Shown here in pieces: positions 14,618 to 21,895 of a DNA stretch of 33,202 bases. Each line of letters opens with the position of its first letter. The stretch's first letter is position 1. The position numbers and the translations under genes were made by a program. The stretch lies in the NCBI RefSeq assembly GCF_000518885.1, contig NZ_KI912517.1, positions 389-33,590 of the forward strand, given 5' to 3'. This DNA comes from Bacillus sp. J33 (GTDB lineage Bacteria; Bacillota; Bacilli; Bacillales; Cytobacillaceae). The notes below the pieces were generated by a model, which searched no databases, was not told the origin of the DNA, and saw only the letters and a list, made by a program, of their open reading frames with translations.

Positions 14618-14764
14618 ATGACAGCCTTGCTTCCCGAGCCCTGGGGATATTTTAATTATGGGACGCGGAAGATATGGTACTCGGTATTATTGTCTTTAAC
14701 AGGAATTTATAAGTGTATGACCTTTCTGGAGAAGAAAATCTCTAACTATAGAAAAGGCGGTTAA
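14618..14764 (+). CDS. Small hypothetical protein (possibly 5'-truncated)
   Basis: Forty-eight codons from ATG 14618 to TAA 14762, starting MTALLPEPWGYFNYGTRKIW and then a hydrophobic stretch YSVLLSLTGIYKC. The frame is open upstream to 14510 and reads like protein (GNIYDWTYCCNE just before the ATG), but I find no start with a ribosome site there, so the gene may be a 5'-truncated remnant. It ends four bases before the next gene, as in an operon. No family recognised. Confidence 0.4.
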   Translation: MTALLPEPWGYFNYGTRKIWYSVLLSLTGIYKCMTFLEKKISNYRKGG

Positions 14765-14768
14765 ATGG

Positions 14769-15206
14769 ATGTACTGGTTTCCATACTCTGCTTTGGCTGT
14801 AAATCTGCTTATAATCTGGTTAATGCCAAAGAGCTTAACAAATAAAGAGATTTACGTATCCTGGTTTGTCGTCGCATTAATTAATATGAGTACAGATCTT
14901 GTATTGAGTTTATATTTTAGGCTGTATGAGCTAAATGGCGGGGGAATTCAGCTTGGAGTTCATTTACTCGAATTAACTCTCGGAGCATCGTTTGGCATCA
15001 TTTTCCTGAATTTCATGCCCAAAAGCTTGCCGAATTTTATTATTTATATGGCAGGCTGGGTTTTTTCGCTGGTTTTTGAAGCGATTACCGTTCACTTAAA
15101 ATTTATTAATTACTTCAAATGGGTATGGTGGTACTCAGCCCCATACTATACTGCTGCTTGCTTATTCCTGCGTGGGCACTTGCATTTTCTTAGATCAAAT
15201 AATTAA
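14769..15206 (+). CDS. Small multi-pass membrane protein (CBO0543-like)
   Basis: A 145-residue protein with four or five hydrophobic helices: about 3-20, 29-50, 62-82, 91-110 and 120-138. Trp/Tyr-rich segments such as KWVWWYSAPYY lie near the end. The layout resembles the uncharacterised CBO0543-type membrane proteins of Bacillaceae and Clostridia; this is a resemblance, not a certain assignment. ATG 14769 follows AAAAGGCGG, which lies in the end of the preceding small frame, so the two are probably co-expressed. Confidence 0.65.
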   Translation: MYWFPYSALAVNLLIIWLMPKSLTNKEIYVSWFVVALINMSTDLVLSLYFRLYELNGGGIQLGVHLLELTLGASFGIIFLNFMPKSLPNFIIYMAGWVFSLVFEAITVHLKFINYFKWVWWYSAPYYTAACLFLRGHLHFLRSNN

Positions 15207-15494
15207 GCTTCCTGCAAAGAAAGCAGGGGCCATTTGGTATAAGATGGACATCAGTTTTTTTTGAAGGGGGATTCAAACCTTTTAACGTCTCCCTTATGAT
15301 ATGGGAATCAATGTCTCGGAAGCAGTTTTTTTTATGGAGAAGGACTATAACACTTCTTTAATACCTTTATCCATTTTCTGGTTTAACGGGTTTCTGTTGC
15401 TGAAAAATTTCTAGCACCGCTTTTAATAAAGGGCATAAAACATTTCATGTTAGATTTGGTATTTGATATGATGAAGAAAAAGGAGTGAAGTAAA
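15207..15494. other. Intergenic stretch without a supported gene
   Basis: These 288 bases contain only a 26-codon frame (from about 15333) with no ribosome site, and no strong hairpin plus T-run. The promoter of the VOC gene must lie here; ATATGATGA at about 15467 may contain its -10. Confidence 0.4.
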
Positions 15495-15890
15495 ATGCAG
15501 AAAGTGACACCGTTTTTAATGTTTCAGGGAAATGCTGAAGAGGCCATGAATTATTACATTTCTTTAATTGAAGAATCGGAAATTAAAAGCATTACCCGAT
15601 ATGGAGCTAATGAAGCAGGGGAAGAAGGCAGTGTAATGCATGCTGCCTTTTCTTTAAAGGGGCAAGAAATCATGTGCATTGACAGCAATGTAAAGCATGA
15701 TTTTACATTCACACCGTCTTTTTCTTTGTACATCACTTGCGATACAGAAGAGGAAATTGACCAGCTTTATAAGAGTCTGCTGGATGGCGGGATTGCCCTT
15801 ATGCCGCTGGGGGACTATTCCTTCAGTAAAAAGTTTGGCTGGGTTAACGATAAATTTGGGGTTTCCTGGCAGGTTAATTTGCCTTTTTAA
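15495..15890 (+). CDS. VOC-superfamily protein (PhnB-like)
   Basis: A 131-residue PhnB-like glyoxalase-fold protein. It starts KVTPFLMFQGNAEEAMNYYI, the classic 'low-response, added-up subunits' start of the PhnB/3-dmu family, and ends KKFGWVNDKFGVSWQVNLP. These proteins form a paired beta-alpha-beta-beta-beta metal- or ligand-binding fold. The real activity of this group is not established. ATG 15495 follows AAAGGAGTGAAG. It is monocistronic and separated from the fluoride riboswitch by about 80 bases. Confidence 0.88.
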   Translation: MQKVTPFLMFQGNAEEAMNYYISLIEESEIKSITRYGANEAGEEGSVMHAAFSLKGQEIMCIDSNVKHDFTFTPSFSLYITCDTEEEIDQLYKSLLDGGIALMPLGDYSFSKKFGWVNDKFGVSWQVNLPF

Positions 15891-15970
15891 GCTTTAAATT
15901 CAAAAAAAATCATCTCAAATTCCTTTTCTTATGAATGGTACAGCTATATAATTGCTTTAACTAGTACATA

Positions 15971-16048
15971 ATAGGTGATGGAGTTCACCTTTAAGCGCCG
16001 TTGGCTAATAACTCCTGCTGGTTCTATTACACTGGCAGGAGTCTTTTT
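15971..16048 (+). ncRNA. Fluoride riboswitch (crcB motif) with expression-platform terminator
   Basis: The core AGGTGATGGAGTTCACCT, then GCCGTTGGCTAATAACTCCT, matches the crcB motif: GGTGATGG-GTTC-ACC stem, the pseudoknot-forming segments, and CTAATAACTCCT. The last part ACTCCTGC also pairs with GCAGGAGT (16034-16041) to form a terminator with a CTTTTT tail, so fluoride binding would stop the terminator and switch on the channel genes. It lies directly upstream of two fluoride channel genes, which independently supports the call. Confidence 0.93.
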
Positions 16049-16076
16049 ATTTCGGGGCAGGGAGGGAAATAAACGC

Positions 16077-16451
16077 ATGATTTATCTTTTTGTAGGGGTG
16101 GCTGGAATGCTGGGAGCGTCGCTGAGATACATAATTGGCGCTGCTTTCTTTACAAATAGTACTTTTCCGTTCGCAACCTTGACAGTTAACTTAATAGGCA
16201 GTTTTCTATTGGCATGGCTGACCACAAATGTTTTTAAAAATATTTCCATATCCCCTGTTACAGCTACAACCATAGCTACAGGCTTTGTCGGTTCATTTAC
16301 AACCTTTTCTACTTTGAGTATTGAAACAATCAACTTGTTTCGGGATGGAAAGGTTTTATTAGCCGCTGTATATGTCCTTGTTAGTGTCCTGGGGGGATTA
16401 ATGATGAGCAGATTGGGATATAAAATGAGTAAAGAGGTACATAAATCATGA
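16077..16451 (+). CDS. crcB: Fluoride channel CrcB/FluC, subunit 1
   Basis: A 124-residue four-helix Fluc protein that exports fluoride as a dual-topology dimer. It starts MIYLFVGVAGMLGASLRYII, with the conserved GASLRY and the TVNLIGSFLLAW helix, and holds the pore signature GFVGSFTTFSTLSIE. The open frame reaches back to 15975, but that part is the riboswitch; ATG 16077 preceded by GGGAGG is the true start. It overlaps the next gene by four bases (ATGA). Adjacent pairs in Gram-positives are thought to make heterodimers of opposite orientation. Confidence 0.95.
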   Translation: MIYLFVGVAGMLGASLRYIIGAAFFTNSTFPFATLTVNLIGSFLLAWLTTNVFKNISISPVTATTIATGFVGSFTTFSTLSIETINLFRDGKVLLAAVYVLVSVLGGLMMSRLGYKMSKEVHKS

Positions 16452-16819
16452 GTGCCATTCATATTTTAATGGTAGGAATCGGTGGGTTTTTTGGAGCAAT
16501 GGCCCGATTTTCTTTAAGCAAACTGTTAAATAACAAGATTGACACTCCCTTTCCTATCGGTACGCTTACTGTAAATCTATTGGGTTCTTTCTTATTAGGG
16601 GTTATTATGGGAGCGGATCCAAATGAAATAGCTGTTTTGTTATTGGGTACCGGATTTATGGGCGCTTTTACCACCTTTTCTACATTCAAATTGGAAATAC
16701 TGCAGCTTCACATAGAAAAATATAGCAGAATTTTTATGCTTTATATTGCCATTACCTATGGATTTGGTATAATTCTTGCTTATGCGGGTTTTTTGTTTGG
16801 AGGATTTTTTAGCAAATAA
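16448..16819 (+). CDS. crcB: Fluoride channel CrcB/FluC, subunit 2
   Basis: A 123-residue second Fluc subunit. The hallmark segments are GGFFGAMARFSLSK near the start, TLTVNLLGSFLLG, and GFMGAFTTFSTFKLE in helix 3. Its first helix and charge pattern differ from the upstream copy, consistent with opposite membrane orientation in a heterodimer. It is coupled by ATGA overlap to the first subunit and shares its fluoride riboswitch. No clear terminator follows before the DUF805 promoter at 16866. Confidence 0.95.
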   Translation: MSAIHILMVGIGGFFGAMARFSLSKLLNNKIDTPFPIGTLTVNLLGSFLLGVIMGADPNEIAVLLLGTGFMGAFTTFSTFKLEILQLHIEKYSRIFMLYIAITYGFGIILAYAGFLFGGFFSK

Positions 16820-16865
16820 CAGAGAGTAATAGAGAATTTCACTGGAAAAATTCCCAATAAATTCC

Positions 16866-16896
16866 TTGACAAGAAATCTCTATAAATTGCTATAAT
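16866..16896 (+). promoter_or_regulatory. Sigma-A promoter of the DUF805 gene
   Basis: A perfect TTGACA (16866-16871) and perfect TATAAT (16891-16896), separated by 19 bases, slightly longer than the usual 17. The start codon lies 35 bases downstream. Confidence 0.75.
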
Positions 16897-16930
16897 TAAT
16901 AAACTCGTACAGCGGAGGTGAAAACACAAC

Positions 16931-17299
16931 ATGGATTCATTTATTAAAGTGCTTAGAGAATCTTTTAATTTCAGCGGAAGATCCAGACGAAAGGAATACT
17001 GGATGTTCATATTAATTACGTTTATTATTTCCATCCTATTAACCATTACAGAGATGGCACTTGGATTGGAAATTAATGAAGAAATTGGAATCCTGACAGC
17101 TCTTTTCTCTCTTATCCTATTAATACCAAGCCTCTCGGTTACTGTGAGAAGGCTCCATGATACAGGAAAAAGCGGCTGGTGGATCCTACTATCACTGATT
17201 CCTATAATTGGAGGAATTATTATCCTTATCTTTACACTTTTGGACAGTCAGCCTGGATCAAACAAATACGGGCCAAATCCGAAACAAGAAGAAATCTAA
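16931..17299 (+). CDS. DUF805 membrane protein
   Basis: A 122-residue protein with the DUF805 signature: FNFSGRSRRKEYWMF near the N-terminus and VRRLHDTGKSGWW before the last helices. Hydrophobic segments are at about 25-45, 55-75 and 85-105. The family is widespread, membrane-bound and uncharacterised. ATG 16931 follows GCGGAGGTG. It has its own sigma-A promoter and terminator. Confidence 0.93.
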   Translation: MDSFIKVLRESFNFSGRSRRKEYWMFILITFIISILLTITEMALGLEINEEIGILTALFSLILLIPSLSVTVRRLHDTGKSGWWILLSLIPIIGGIIILIFTLLDSQPGSNKYGPNPKQEEI

Positions 17300-17301
17300 T
17301 A

Positions 17302-17335
17302 CAAAATCCCAGTCATTCGCGGCTGGGATTTTTAT
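17302..17335 (+). terminator. Terminator after the DUF805 gene
   Basis: AAATCCCAG and CTGGGATTT form a perfect stem around a ten-base loop, with a run of five T. Confidence 0.9.
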
Positions 17336-17536
17336 TATATTGAATATAGATAAAAATTGATTATGTAAAAATTAAAATTAATGGAAGCAGAAAACTTTGC
17401 ATTTAAAAGAATTAAATTCACAGTTTTCCTCTTCACAGTCGGCTTTTTGTGAAAAAAAGAGGAGTTTTCCAGATTCTATTGAAGTTAGAATAATGAAATT
17501 TTTATGGGGGATTATTTGAGAATGAAGGAGATACAT

Positions 17537-17887
17537 ATGGCAAGGGTGGTTGGATTTGAATTAAACAGTCAGGAGCCTGAGAAAGCTGCTCAGTTTTATT
17601 CAAAGGTTTTTGGCTGGGAAATTTCTGAACCAAATTGGGAATATTGGCCTGTAAAAACGGGGGATGACCAGTGTTCCGGCATCAACGGAGGCATCAGCCG
17701 GGGGCCAAACGACTATCCGCATGGAACTCGGATTCAGATTGAAGTGGAATCCATTGATGAGGCCATTTCATCGGCAAAGGACAATGGTGCGTTGGTTGTT
17801 AGAGAGAAAATGGACTTTGATAATTTTTATCTTGCCTATTTGATGGATCCAACAGGGCTCGGCTTTGGGCTTATTCAGAAAAAGTAA
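17537..17887 (+). CDS. VOC-family (glyoxalase/bleomycin-resistance-like) protein
   Basis: A 116-residue VOC protein: MARVVGFELNSQEPEKAAQF, then YSKVFGWEIS, and the C-terminal DPTGLGFGLIQK that ends the second paired motif. It belongs to the YdfO/'CatE'-like groups in Bacillus of unknown substrate. The frame also opens at ATG 17504, but AAGGAG directly precedes ATG 17537, so that start is chosen. It is a single-gene unit; the region before it has an AT-rich promoter area. Confidence 0.9.
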   Translation: MARVVGFELNSQEPEKAAQFYSKVFGWEISEPNWEYWPVKTGDDQCSGINGGISRGPNDYPHGTRIQIEVESIDEAISSAKDNGALVVREKMDFDNFYLAYLMDPTGLGFGLIQKK

Positions 17888-17951
17888 TAAGTATTACTCG
17901 TTGCTTCCGGGAGGCATTGTTTTTTGGTGAAATAATGTTAAAGGCTAGTAA

Positions 17952-18794
17952 TTGAATAGTAAGGAATACAGTCTGATATTAAGGTTAACCATTGAAAAAA
18001 GCATCCAGGAGGCTGAATATTGTGTGTGGAAGCCAGAAGTAACAAATTTAATTTTTGGTTTATTAATGGAAATAAAAAAGGTCTTAAAGAACAATTTTAA
18101 AGGGTTTTATATTCACGGTTCGTTGGCAATGGGCGGATTTAACCCGGGAAAAAGCGATGTTGATATCCTGGTTGTAACCCTTCAGCCATTATCATTTGAT
18201 GCTAAAAAAGAGCTGGCTGCGCTGTTTTTGGCACGTTCTAATGAACTGTACCCGCTTGAAGCAAGCTTTTTGAATGAAAGTCAGCTGAACAGATGGCAGC
18301 ACCCTTGCCCTTTTGATTTTCACTTTAGTGAATATTGGAGGGAAAGGTATGAAGAGGATTTGGAAAATCACATAAATAGTGAAAAGAGATTTGATCCTGA
18401 TCTGGCTGCACATATTACAATCCTAAAGCACCGCGGAATCTGTTTGGACGGTGCCCCTATCCAAGAAGCCTTTCCTGCGGTTCCAGAAGCGGACTATATA
18501 GATTCTATATTAGGAGATTACTACGATTGCATAGAAAATATTGAAAATGATCCTGTTTATTGTGCATTAAATATGATTCGGGTGTATTGGTATCTGAAGG
18601 AAGGAGTTATCTCTTCCAAACAGGAAGCAGGAGAGTGGGCGAATCGTTCTTTTCCTGAGGAACTGCTAGGTGTGGCAGAAGAAGTGATGAGGGGATATAG
18701 TACTAGTTCGGACGTTAAATGGAACATTTATAAGAGTGAGCTATTTGCATTGAGAGACTATATTTTTGGTGAGGTGCAGGGTATTCTCAAGTAA
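17952..18794 (+). CDS. Aminoglycoside adenylyltransferase-like nucleotidyltransferase (DUF4111)
   Basis: A 280-residue protein. The N-terminal nucleotidyltransferase domain has GSLAMGGFNPGKSDVDILVV, i.e. the GS...DxD metal-binding motif, and the C-terminal half resembles the DUF4111 domain found in AadA/ANT(9)-type enzymes (DPVYCALNMIRVYWYLKEGV, KQEAGEWANR). Relatives transfer AMP to streptomycin or spectinomycin, but chromosomal homologues in Bacillus are often of unproven activity, so I would not call resistance from sequence alone. The start is TTG 17952 with AAAGG nearby; no ATG fits. Confidence 0.85.
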   Translation: MNSKEYSLILRLTIEKSIQEAEYCVWKPEVTNLIFGLLMEIKKVLKNNFKGFYIHGSLAMGGFNPGKSDVDILVVTLQPLSFDAKKELAALFLARSNELYPLEASFLNESQLNRWQHPCPFDFHFSEYWRERYEEDLENHINSEKRFDPDLAAHITILKHRGICLDGAPIQEAFPAVPEADYIDSILGDYYDCIENIENDPVYCALNMIRVYWYLKEGVISSKQEAGEWANRSFPEELLGVAEEVMRGYSTSSDVKWNIYKSELFALRDYIFGEVQGILK

Positions 18795-18933
18795 TTTAGA
18801 GGTGCTGGTTTGGATTTTAATATGACGAATGGTTTTGCAGGGAGATAAGAGGCAAGGAGTCAATGTTAAAAGGTGATATATTAAAAGCCTTTGAAGTTTA
18901 TGATAGGTTGGTCTCGAGGAAATCAATAAGAAA

Positions 18934-19075
18934 GGAAAATTGGCTGTTTTCCGACCGATTAACGACGAGAAGGGCATTAGTGGAGGAAAAATAGTCGTTA
19001 ATCTATCCGATTAACGACGAAAATGGAAAGGCGGAGGCAGAATGGCAATTAATCTCCTTGATTAACTGCAAAGAA
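18934..19075. repeat. Three diverged units of the 52-bp palindrome-bearing repeat
   Basis: Units start at about 18934, 18985 and 19037 (51 and 52 bases apart). CCGATTAACGACGA occurs exactly at 18955 and 19007 and as CTTGATTAACTGCA at 19057. The middle unit has TCGTTAATC, five bases, GATTAACGA: a perfect 9-base inverted repeat. The same building blocks (GGAAAATGG, GTTAATC, GGTTAACGACGAAA) form the larger array at 27431-27752. Confidence 0.75.
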
Positions 19076-19145
19076 GTTCTCAATCTTGCATCTTCACAAA
19101 CTCACCTCTTTTTTATCGCGTGTATCGGAAAAATTCTTTTATAAG

Positions 19146-19201
19146 GTCAGGGATAAAACCCATTCGTGCTTAATATGATAAAAAGGGTTTTATGATCTGA
19201 C
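19146..19201 (+). promoter_or_regulatory. Long dyad flanking a -10 candidate of the DUF1572 gene
   Basis: GTCAGGGATAAAACCC (19146-19161) and GGGTTTTATGATCTGAC (19185-19201) are near-complementary, with a small internal loop. TATGAT at 19174-19179 sits between the arms. It could be a repressor operator pair or a leader hairpin just ahead of the ribosome site GGGAGG. Confidence 0.45.
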
Positions 19202-19215
19202 AGGGAGGTCACCTA

Positions 19216-19758
19216 ATGAGTATTGGCGAGAATTACATAAGCATCATTAAGAAGCGGTTTCAAAGTGTGAAGGATCTTGGAGATAAGACGATTCAGAGGC
19301 TCTCTGCAGATGAGCTTAATTGGGCTTATAATGAAGAATCAAATAGTGTTGCGGTTATCATTAGGCATATGAGCGGCAATATGGTTTCACGGTGGACTGA
19401 TTTTTTAACAGCAGATGGAGAGAAATCATATCGAAACCGCGATGAAGAATTTTCACCAGCGGCTGCTTCTAAGGAAGAGCTTCTAAAGATTTGGGAAAGC
19501 GGTTGGCAGGTGCTTTTCTCTGCTTTAGGCAGTTTAAACGAACAGGATTTACTAAAGAACATATATATTCGCGGTGAAAGCCATTTAGTTATTGATGCCA
19601 TCGAAAGGCAAATGGCTCACTATGCGTACCATGTCGGCCAGATTGTATATATTGGAAAGCTGTTGAAAAATGACCAATGGGAAAGTTTGAGTATCCCAAG
19701 AGGTAAATCTGAGGAATATTTGCAAGAAATGCTTAACAAACAAGCAGATGAGAATTAA
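19216..19758 (+). CDS. DUF1572 (DinB-like) protein
   Basis: A 180-residue four-helix-bundle protein of the DinB superfamily. The segment NSVAVIIRHMSGNMVSRWTD and the late AIERQMAHYAYHVGQIVYIG supply three His residues that in this superfamily bind a metal. These proteins are thought to be metal-dependent enzymes, some thiol S-transferases. ATG 19216 follows GGGAGG. The unit ends on the bidirectional terminator at 19833-19865. Another DinB-type gene lies at 28308. Confidence 0.88.
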   Translation: MSIGENYISIIKKRFQSVKDLGDKTIQRLSADELNWAYNEESNSVAVIIRHMSGNMVSRWTDFLTADGEKSYRNRDEEFSPAAASKEELLKIWESGWQVLFSALGSLNEQDLLKNIYIRGESHLVIDAIERQMAHYAYHVGQIVYIGKLLKNDQWESLSIPRGKSEEYLQEMLNKQADEN

Positions 19759-19832
19759 TTTTGATTTCCATAAAATAATAGACAGGCTGCATTGTTTGCG
19801 TATAAAGATTTTCCTGTAAAAGCTTATTGAAA

Positions 19833-19865
19833 TAAAAAAACGGCACTTCGAGTGCCGTTTTTGAT
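19833..19865. terminator. Bidirectional terminator between convergent genes
   Basis: AAACGGCACT and AGTGCCGTTT pair perfectly around a tight TCG(A) loop, with A-run before and T-run after. It serves the DUF1572 gene and the minus-strand symporter gene (stop at 19869). Confidence 0.93.
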
Positions 19866-19868
19866 ACG

Positions 19869-21095
19869 TTAATTTGCTGTCGTTCCTTCTCTTTTCGCTT
19901 CAGTTTCCGCCACAATAACGGCGCAAGCAGCATCGCCGGTTATATTTACAGACGTACGTGCCATATCAAGCAAACGGTCAATTCCGATAATTAGCGCAAT
20001 CCCTTCAACAGGCAAGTTAGCCGAATTCAGAACCATGGCCAGCATGATTAGCCCGACTCCTGGCACACCAGCAGTTCCTACGCTGGCAAGAACAGCTGTC
20101 AATACAACAGTAATAATCTGTGTAAAGGTTAAATCAACACCAAATACTTGCGCGATAAAAATAGTGGCAACACCCTGCATAATTGCAGTTCCGTCCATAT
20201 TGATCGTTGCGCCAAGCGGCTGAACAAAGCTGCTTATGGACTCAGGCACTTTCAGGTTTTTCTGGGCGGTGCTCATGGAAATCGGCAGGGTGGCATTACT
20301 GCTTGAAGTACTGAATGCGACACCCATCGCAGGAGCAAAGCCTTTGAAAAACCAGATTGGACTCTTCTTGGCAAAAACAGCTACAGAAGTACCATATGTC
20401 AAAATGGCATGAATAATCAGAGCAAGAACAACCACGATCATATAAAGTCCCATTGCTTTAATCGCATCAAGTCCCTGGCTGCCAACTGCAGATACAATTA
20501 GGCCAAATGTTCCGTATGGGGCAAATTTCATAACCAGATTAACAAGGTACATCATCATGTCATTGCCTTGTTCAACCAGGTTTAAAATACCTTTTGTTTT
20601 ATTTCCAAGCATGGTTAATGCAAAGCCCACAAAAATGGAGAATGCAATAATCTGAAGCATATTTCCTTCCGCGAACGCTTTTATAGGATTGGTCGGGATA
20701 ATATTTAACAGCGTGTCAGAGACCGGAGGGGCTTCCTTTGATTCGTATTGAACATTGGTAATATCAAATTCACCGGCATTGCCCGGCTGTATAACAGATG
20801 CAAGAGCAAGCCCGATTATAATGGCTATACTTGTTGTCAGCAGGAAGAATCCAATCGTTTTAATTCCGATGCGTCCAAGTTTTTTGGGATCGCCAAGGCC
20901 AGCAGTGCCAAGTGTAATCGAAAAGAAAACAATTGGAACAACCAGCATATTAATTAGGTTCAGAAAGATTTTTCCCAGCGGAGTAAAGATAAATTGATCA
21001 AGCTGAGGGAAAATGCCAGGTGCAAATAAATTGATCAAAAGGCCTGTGATTCCCCCAGCAATAAGCGCCAGAATAATTTTGGTAGATAACTTCAT
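19869..21095 (-). CDS. Dicarboxylate/amino acid:cation symporter (DAACS family)
   Basis: A 408-residue transporter of the GltP/GltT/DctA family that co-imports acidic amino acids or C4-dicarboxylates with H+ or Na+. It has six N-terminal membrane helices, the serine-rich loop AFSTSSSNATLPISM of hairpin 1, the NMDGTAIMQGVATIF motif of helix 7, the VGTAGVPGVGLIML hairpin 2 and DRLLDMARTSVNITGD in helix 8 with the substrate-binding Asp/Arg pattern. The ATG is at 21095 after GGAGG. The ~250-base leader on this strand carries a c-di-AMP riboswitch plus terminator, so expression should fall when c-di-AMP is high. Glutamate versus aspartate or succinate cannot be told from sequence. Confidence 0.93.
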   Translation of the reverse strand: MKLSTKIILALIAGGITGLLINLFAPGIFPQLDQFIFTPLGKIFLNLINMLVVPIVFFSITLGTAGLGDPKKLGRIGIKTIGFFLLTTSIAIIIGLALASVIQPGNAGEFDITNVQYESKEAPPVSDTLLNIIPTNPIKAFAEGNMLQIIAFSIFVGFALTMLGNKTKGILNLVEQGNDMMMYLVNLVMKFAPYGTFGLIVSAVGSQGLDAIKAMGLYMIVVVLALIIHAILTYGTSVAVFAKKSPIWFFKGFAPAMGVAFSTSSSNATLPISMSTAQKNLKVPESISSFVQPLGATINMDGTAIMQGVATIFIAQVFGVDLTFTQIITVVLTAVLASVGTAGVPGVGLIMLAMVLNSANLPVEGIALIIGIDRLLDMARTSVNITGDAACAVIVAETEAKREGTTAN

Positions 21096-21180
21096 ACTTC
21101 ATTTCCTCCAATTGATAAAATAACAAAGAAAACCTTTTTAAAGCCAAAAGATTCAGAATACGCCTCTAAAAAATGGCCAC

Positions 21181-21208
21181 AAAAAAACACAGAGGCAAAA
21201 CCACTGTG
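21181..21208 (-). terminator. Terminator in the riboswitch expression platform
   Basis: On the minus strand CACAGTGG, five bases, CCTCTGTG pair with one T-T mismatch and are followed by TTTTTTT. It lies between the aptamer and the symporter gene, where premature termination would be regulated. Confidence 0.8.
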
Positions 21209-21235
21209 CAAAACTGCCGTGTTTTCCTCTCAAAA

Positions 21236-21348
21236 CGCTTACGAGGTTAGCTGTCGGATTCGGGTCTTGAGAGTACCCTACCTAATAAAGGATTCACCCC
21301 AGGTACTTATCTAAGTACAGTTGGTTCCCCCGCTCATAAGATTAAGCG
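21236..21348 (-). ncRNA. c-di-AMP riboswitch (ydaO/yuaA type)
   Basis: Reading the minus strand from 21348, the closing stem CGCTTA (5') pairs with TAAGCG (3', at 21236-21241). Between them lie GAGCGGGGGAACC, TGGGGTGAATCC, TAGGGTACTC and CCCGAATCCGACAGCTAACC then TCGTAAGCG. The run GAATCCGACAGCTAACCTCG is the hallmark 3' half of the ydaO-yuaA RNA, which turns gene expression off on binding c-di-AMP. Its targets in Bacillus are K+ and osmolyte transporters and cell-wall hydrolases; here the gene is a DAACS symporter. Confidence 0.9.
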
Positions 21349-21544
21349 AATACGGTATCTAGTTTTTTAGTATAACTTTAACTTTCTGCTAGTTATTAAT
21401 AATTAAGGACTCTTATGATCTAGAGTTATCGATAATACTATGGACATGATAGTAATTTAATATGAAAATTAAAATTTGTCAATTTAATATGCAAAAGTTA
21501 ATCCTTTAGTACCATTTCTTATCTAAAGAATACATGCAGTAAAC

Positions 21545-21736
21545 TCATTTGCCAAAATTCATCCATCTTAACAACGGATGAATTTTTTTATCCATGATTT
21601 TTACTTCTTTCATATTTAATTGACCCTCGTGGTCTGAGAGCCACTCTTTTAATTCCGCTTTATCTTTGCAATGTGTATAATACATCTCACCATTTTTTCC
21701 GATTGCACTAACGACGAATCTGCAAGTATTTCCCAT
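21545..21736 (-). CDS. Small Cys-containing protein, 63 aa (paralogue of the protein at 31813)
   Basis: A 63-residue protein starting MGNTCRFVVSAIGKNGEMYY, then THCKDKAELKEWL and a basic end (MDKKIHPLLRWMNFGK). The second gene at 31813-32004 shares CRFVV-A-GK-GE-Y-T-CKDK-EL-W and KI-DKK-P-L. Two conserved Cys about 18 residues apart suggest a metal site or disulphide. There is no signal or membrane segment. ATG 21736 follows AAAGGGTG. The final codons overlap a hairpin (21554-21590). I do not recognise the family. The promoter core is shared with the paralogue. Confidence 0.8.
   Translation of the reverse strand: MGNTCRFVVSAIGKNGEMYYTHCKDKAELKEWLSDHEGQLNMKEVKIMDKKIHPLLRWMNFGK
21554..21590 (+). 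terminator. Terminator-like hairpin read on the plus strand, inside the 3' end of the minus gene
   Basis: AAAATTCATCC and GGATGAATTTT form a perfect 11-base stem, followed on the plus strand by three more T. It overlaps the last codons of the minus-strand gene. It would stop any plus-strand transcript approaching from the 21100-21540 region. Confidence 0.6.
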
Positions 21737-21768
21737 GTTACACCCTTTTCAAATTGATATCTTAGAGC

Positions 21769-21796
21769 ATTATAACAAGTATTTGCAGAATGTCTA
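21769..21796 (-). promoter_or_regulatory. Promoter of the 63-aa Cys protein gene
   Basis: On the minus strand TAGACA (21796-21791), 16 bases, then TATAAT (21774-21769) in the block TTGTTATAATGC. The same 12-base block is the -10 region of the paralogue at 32004. Confidence 0.65.
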
Positions 21797-21895
21797 CTAA
21801 TTTTTTTAAATCTATTTTTGGCTAATAGTGTAAAAAAGGGAAGTTAGCAGCCAAAGGAGAATAAGATAAGAGTATTTATTGAGGAGGAGAGAGCT

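Larger units (their letters stand above)
18795..19215. other. Intergenic stretch with 52-bp-type repeats and a promoter dyad
   Basis: No gene supported over 421 bases. It holds three diverged units of the 52-bp repeat (18934-19075) and, next to the following gene, a long dyad around a TATGAT -10 candidate (19146-19201). Confidence 0.6.

Noticed and set aside
15210-15235. Hairpin CCTGC...GCAGG after the membrane protein gene
   Set aside because: Five-base stem without a T-run; not a convincing terminator.
15333-15413. 26-codon frame MEKDYNTSLIPLSIFWFNGF...
   Set aside because: No ribosome site and no resemblance to any family.
15975-16076. N-terminal extension of the first fluoride channel
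   Set aside because: It is the fluoride riboswitch read as protein; ATG 16077 has the ribosome site and the family's usual start.
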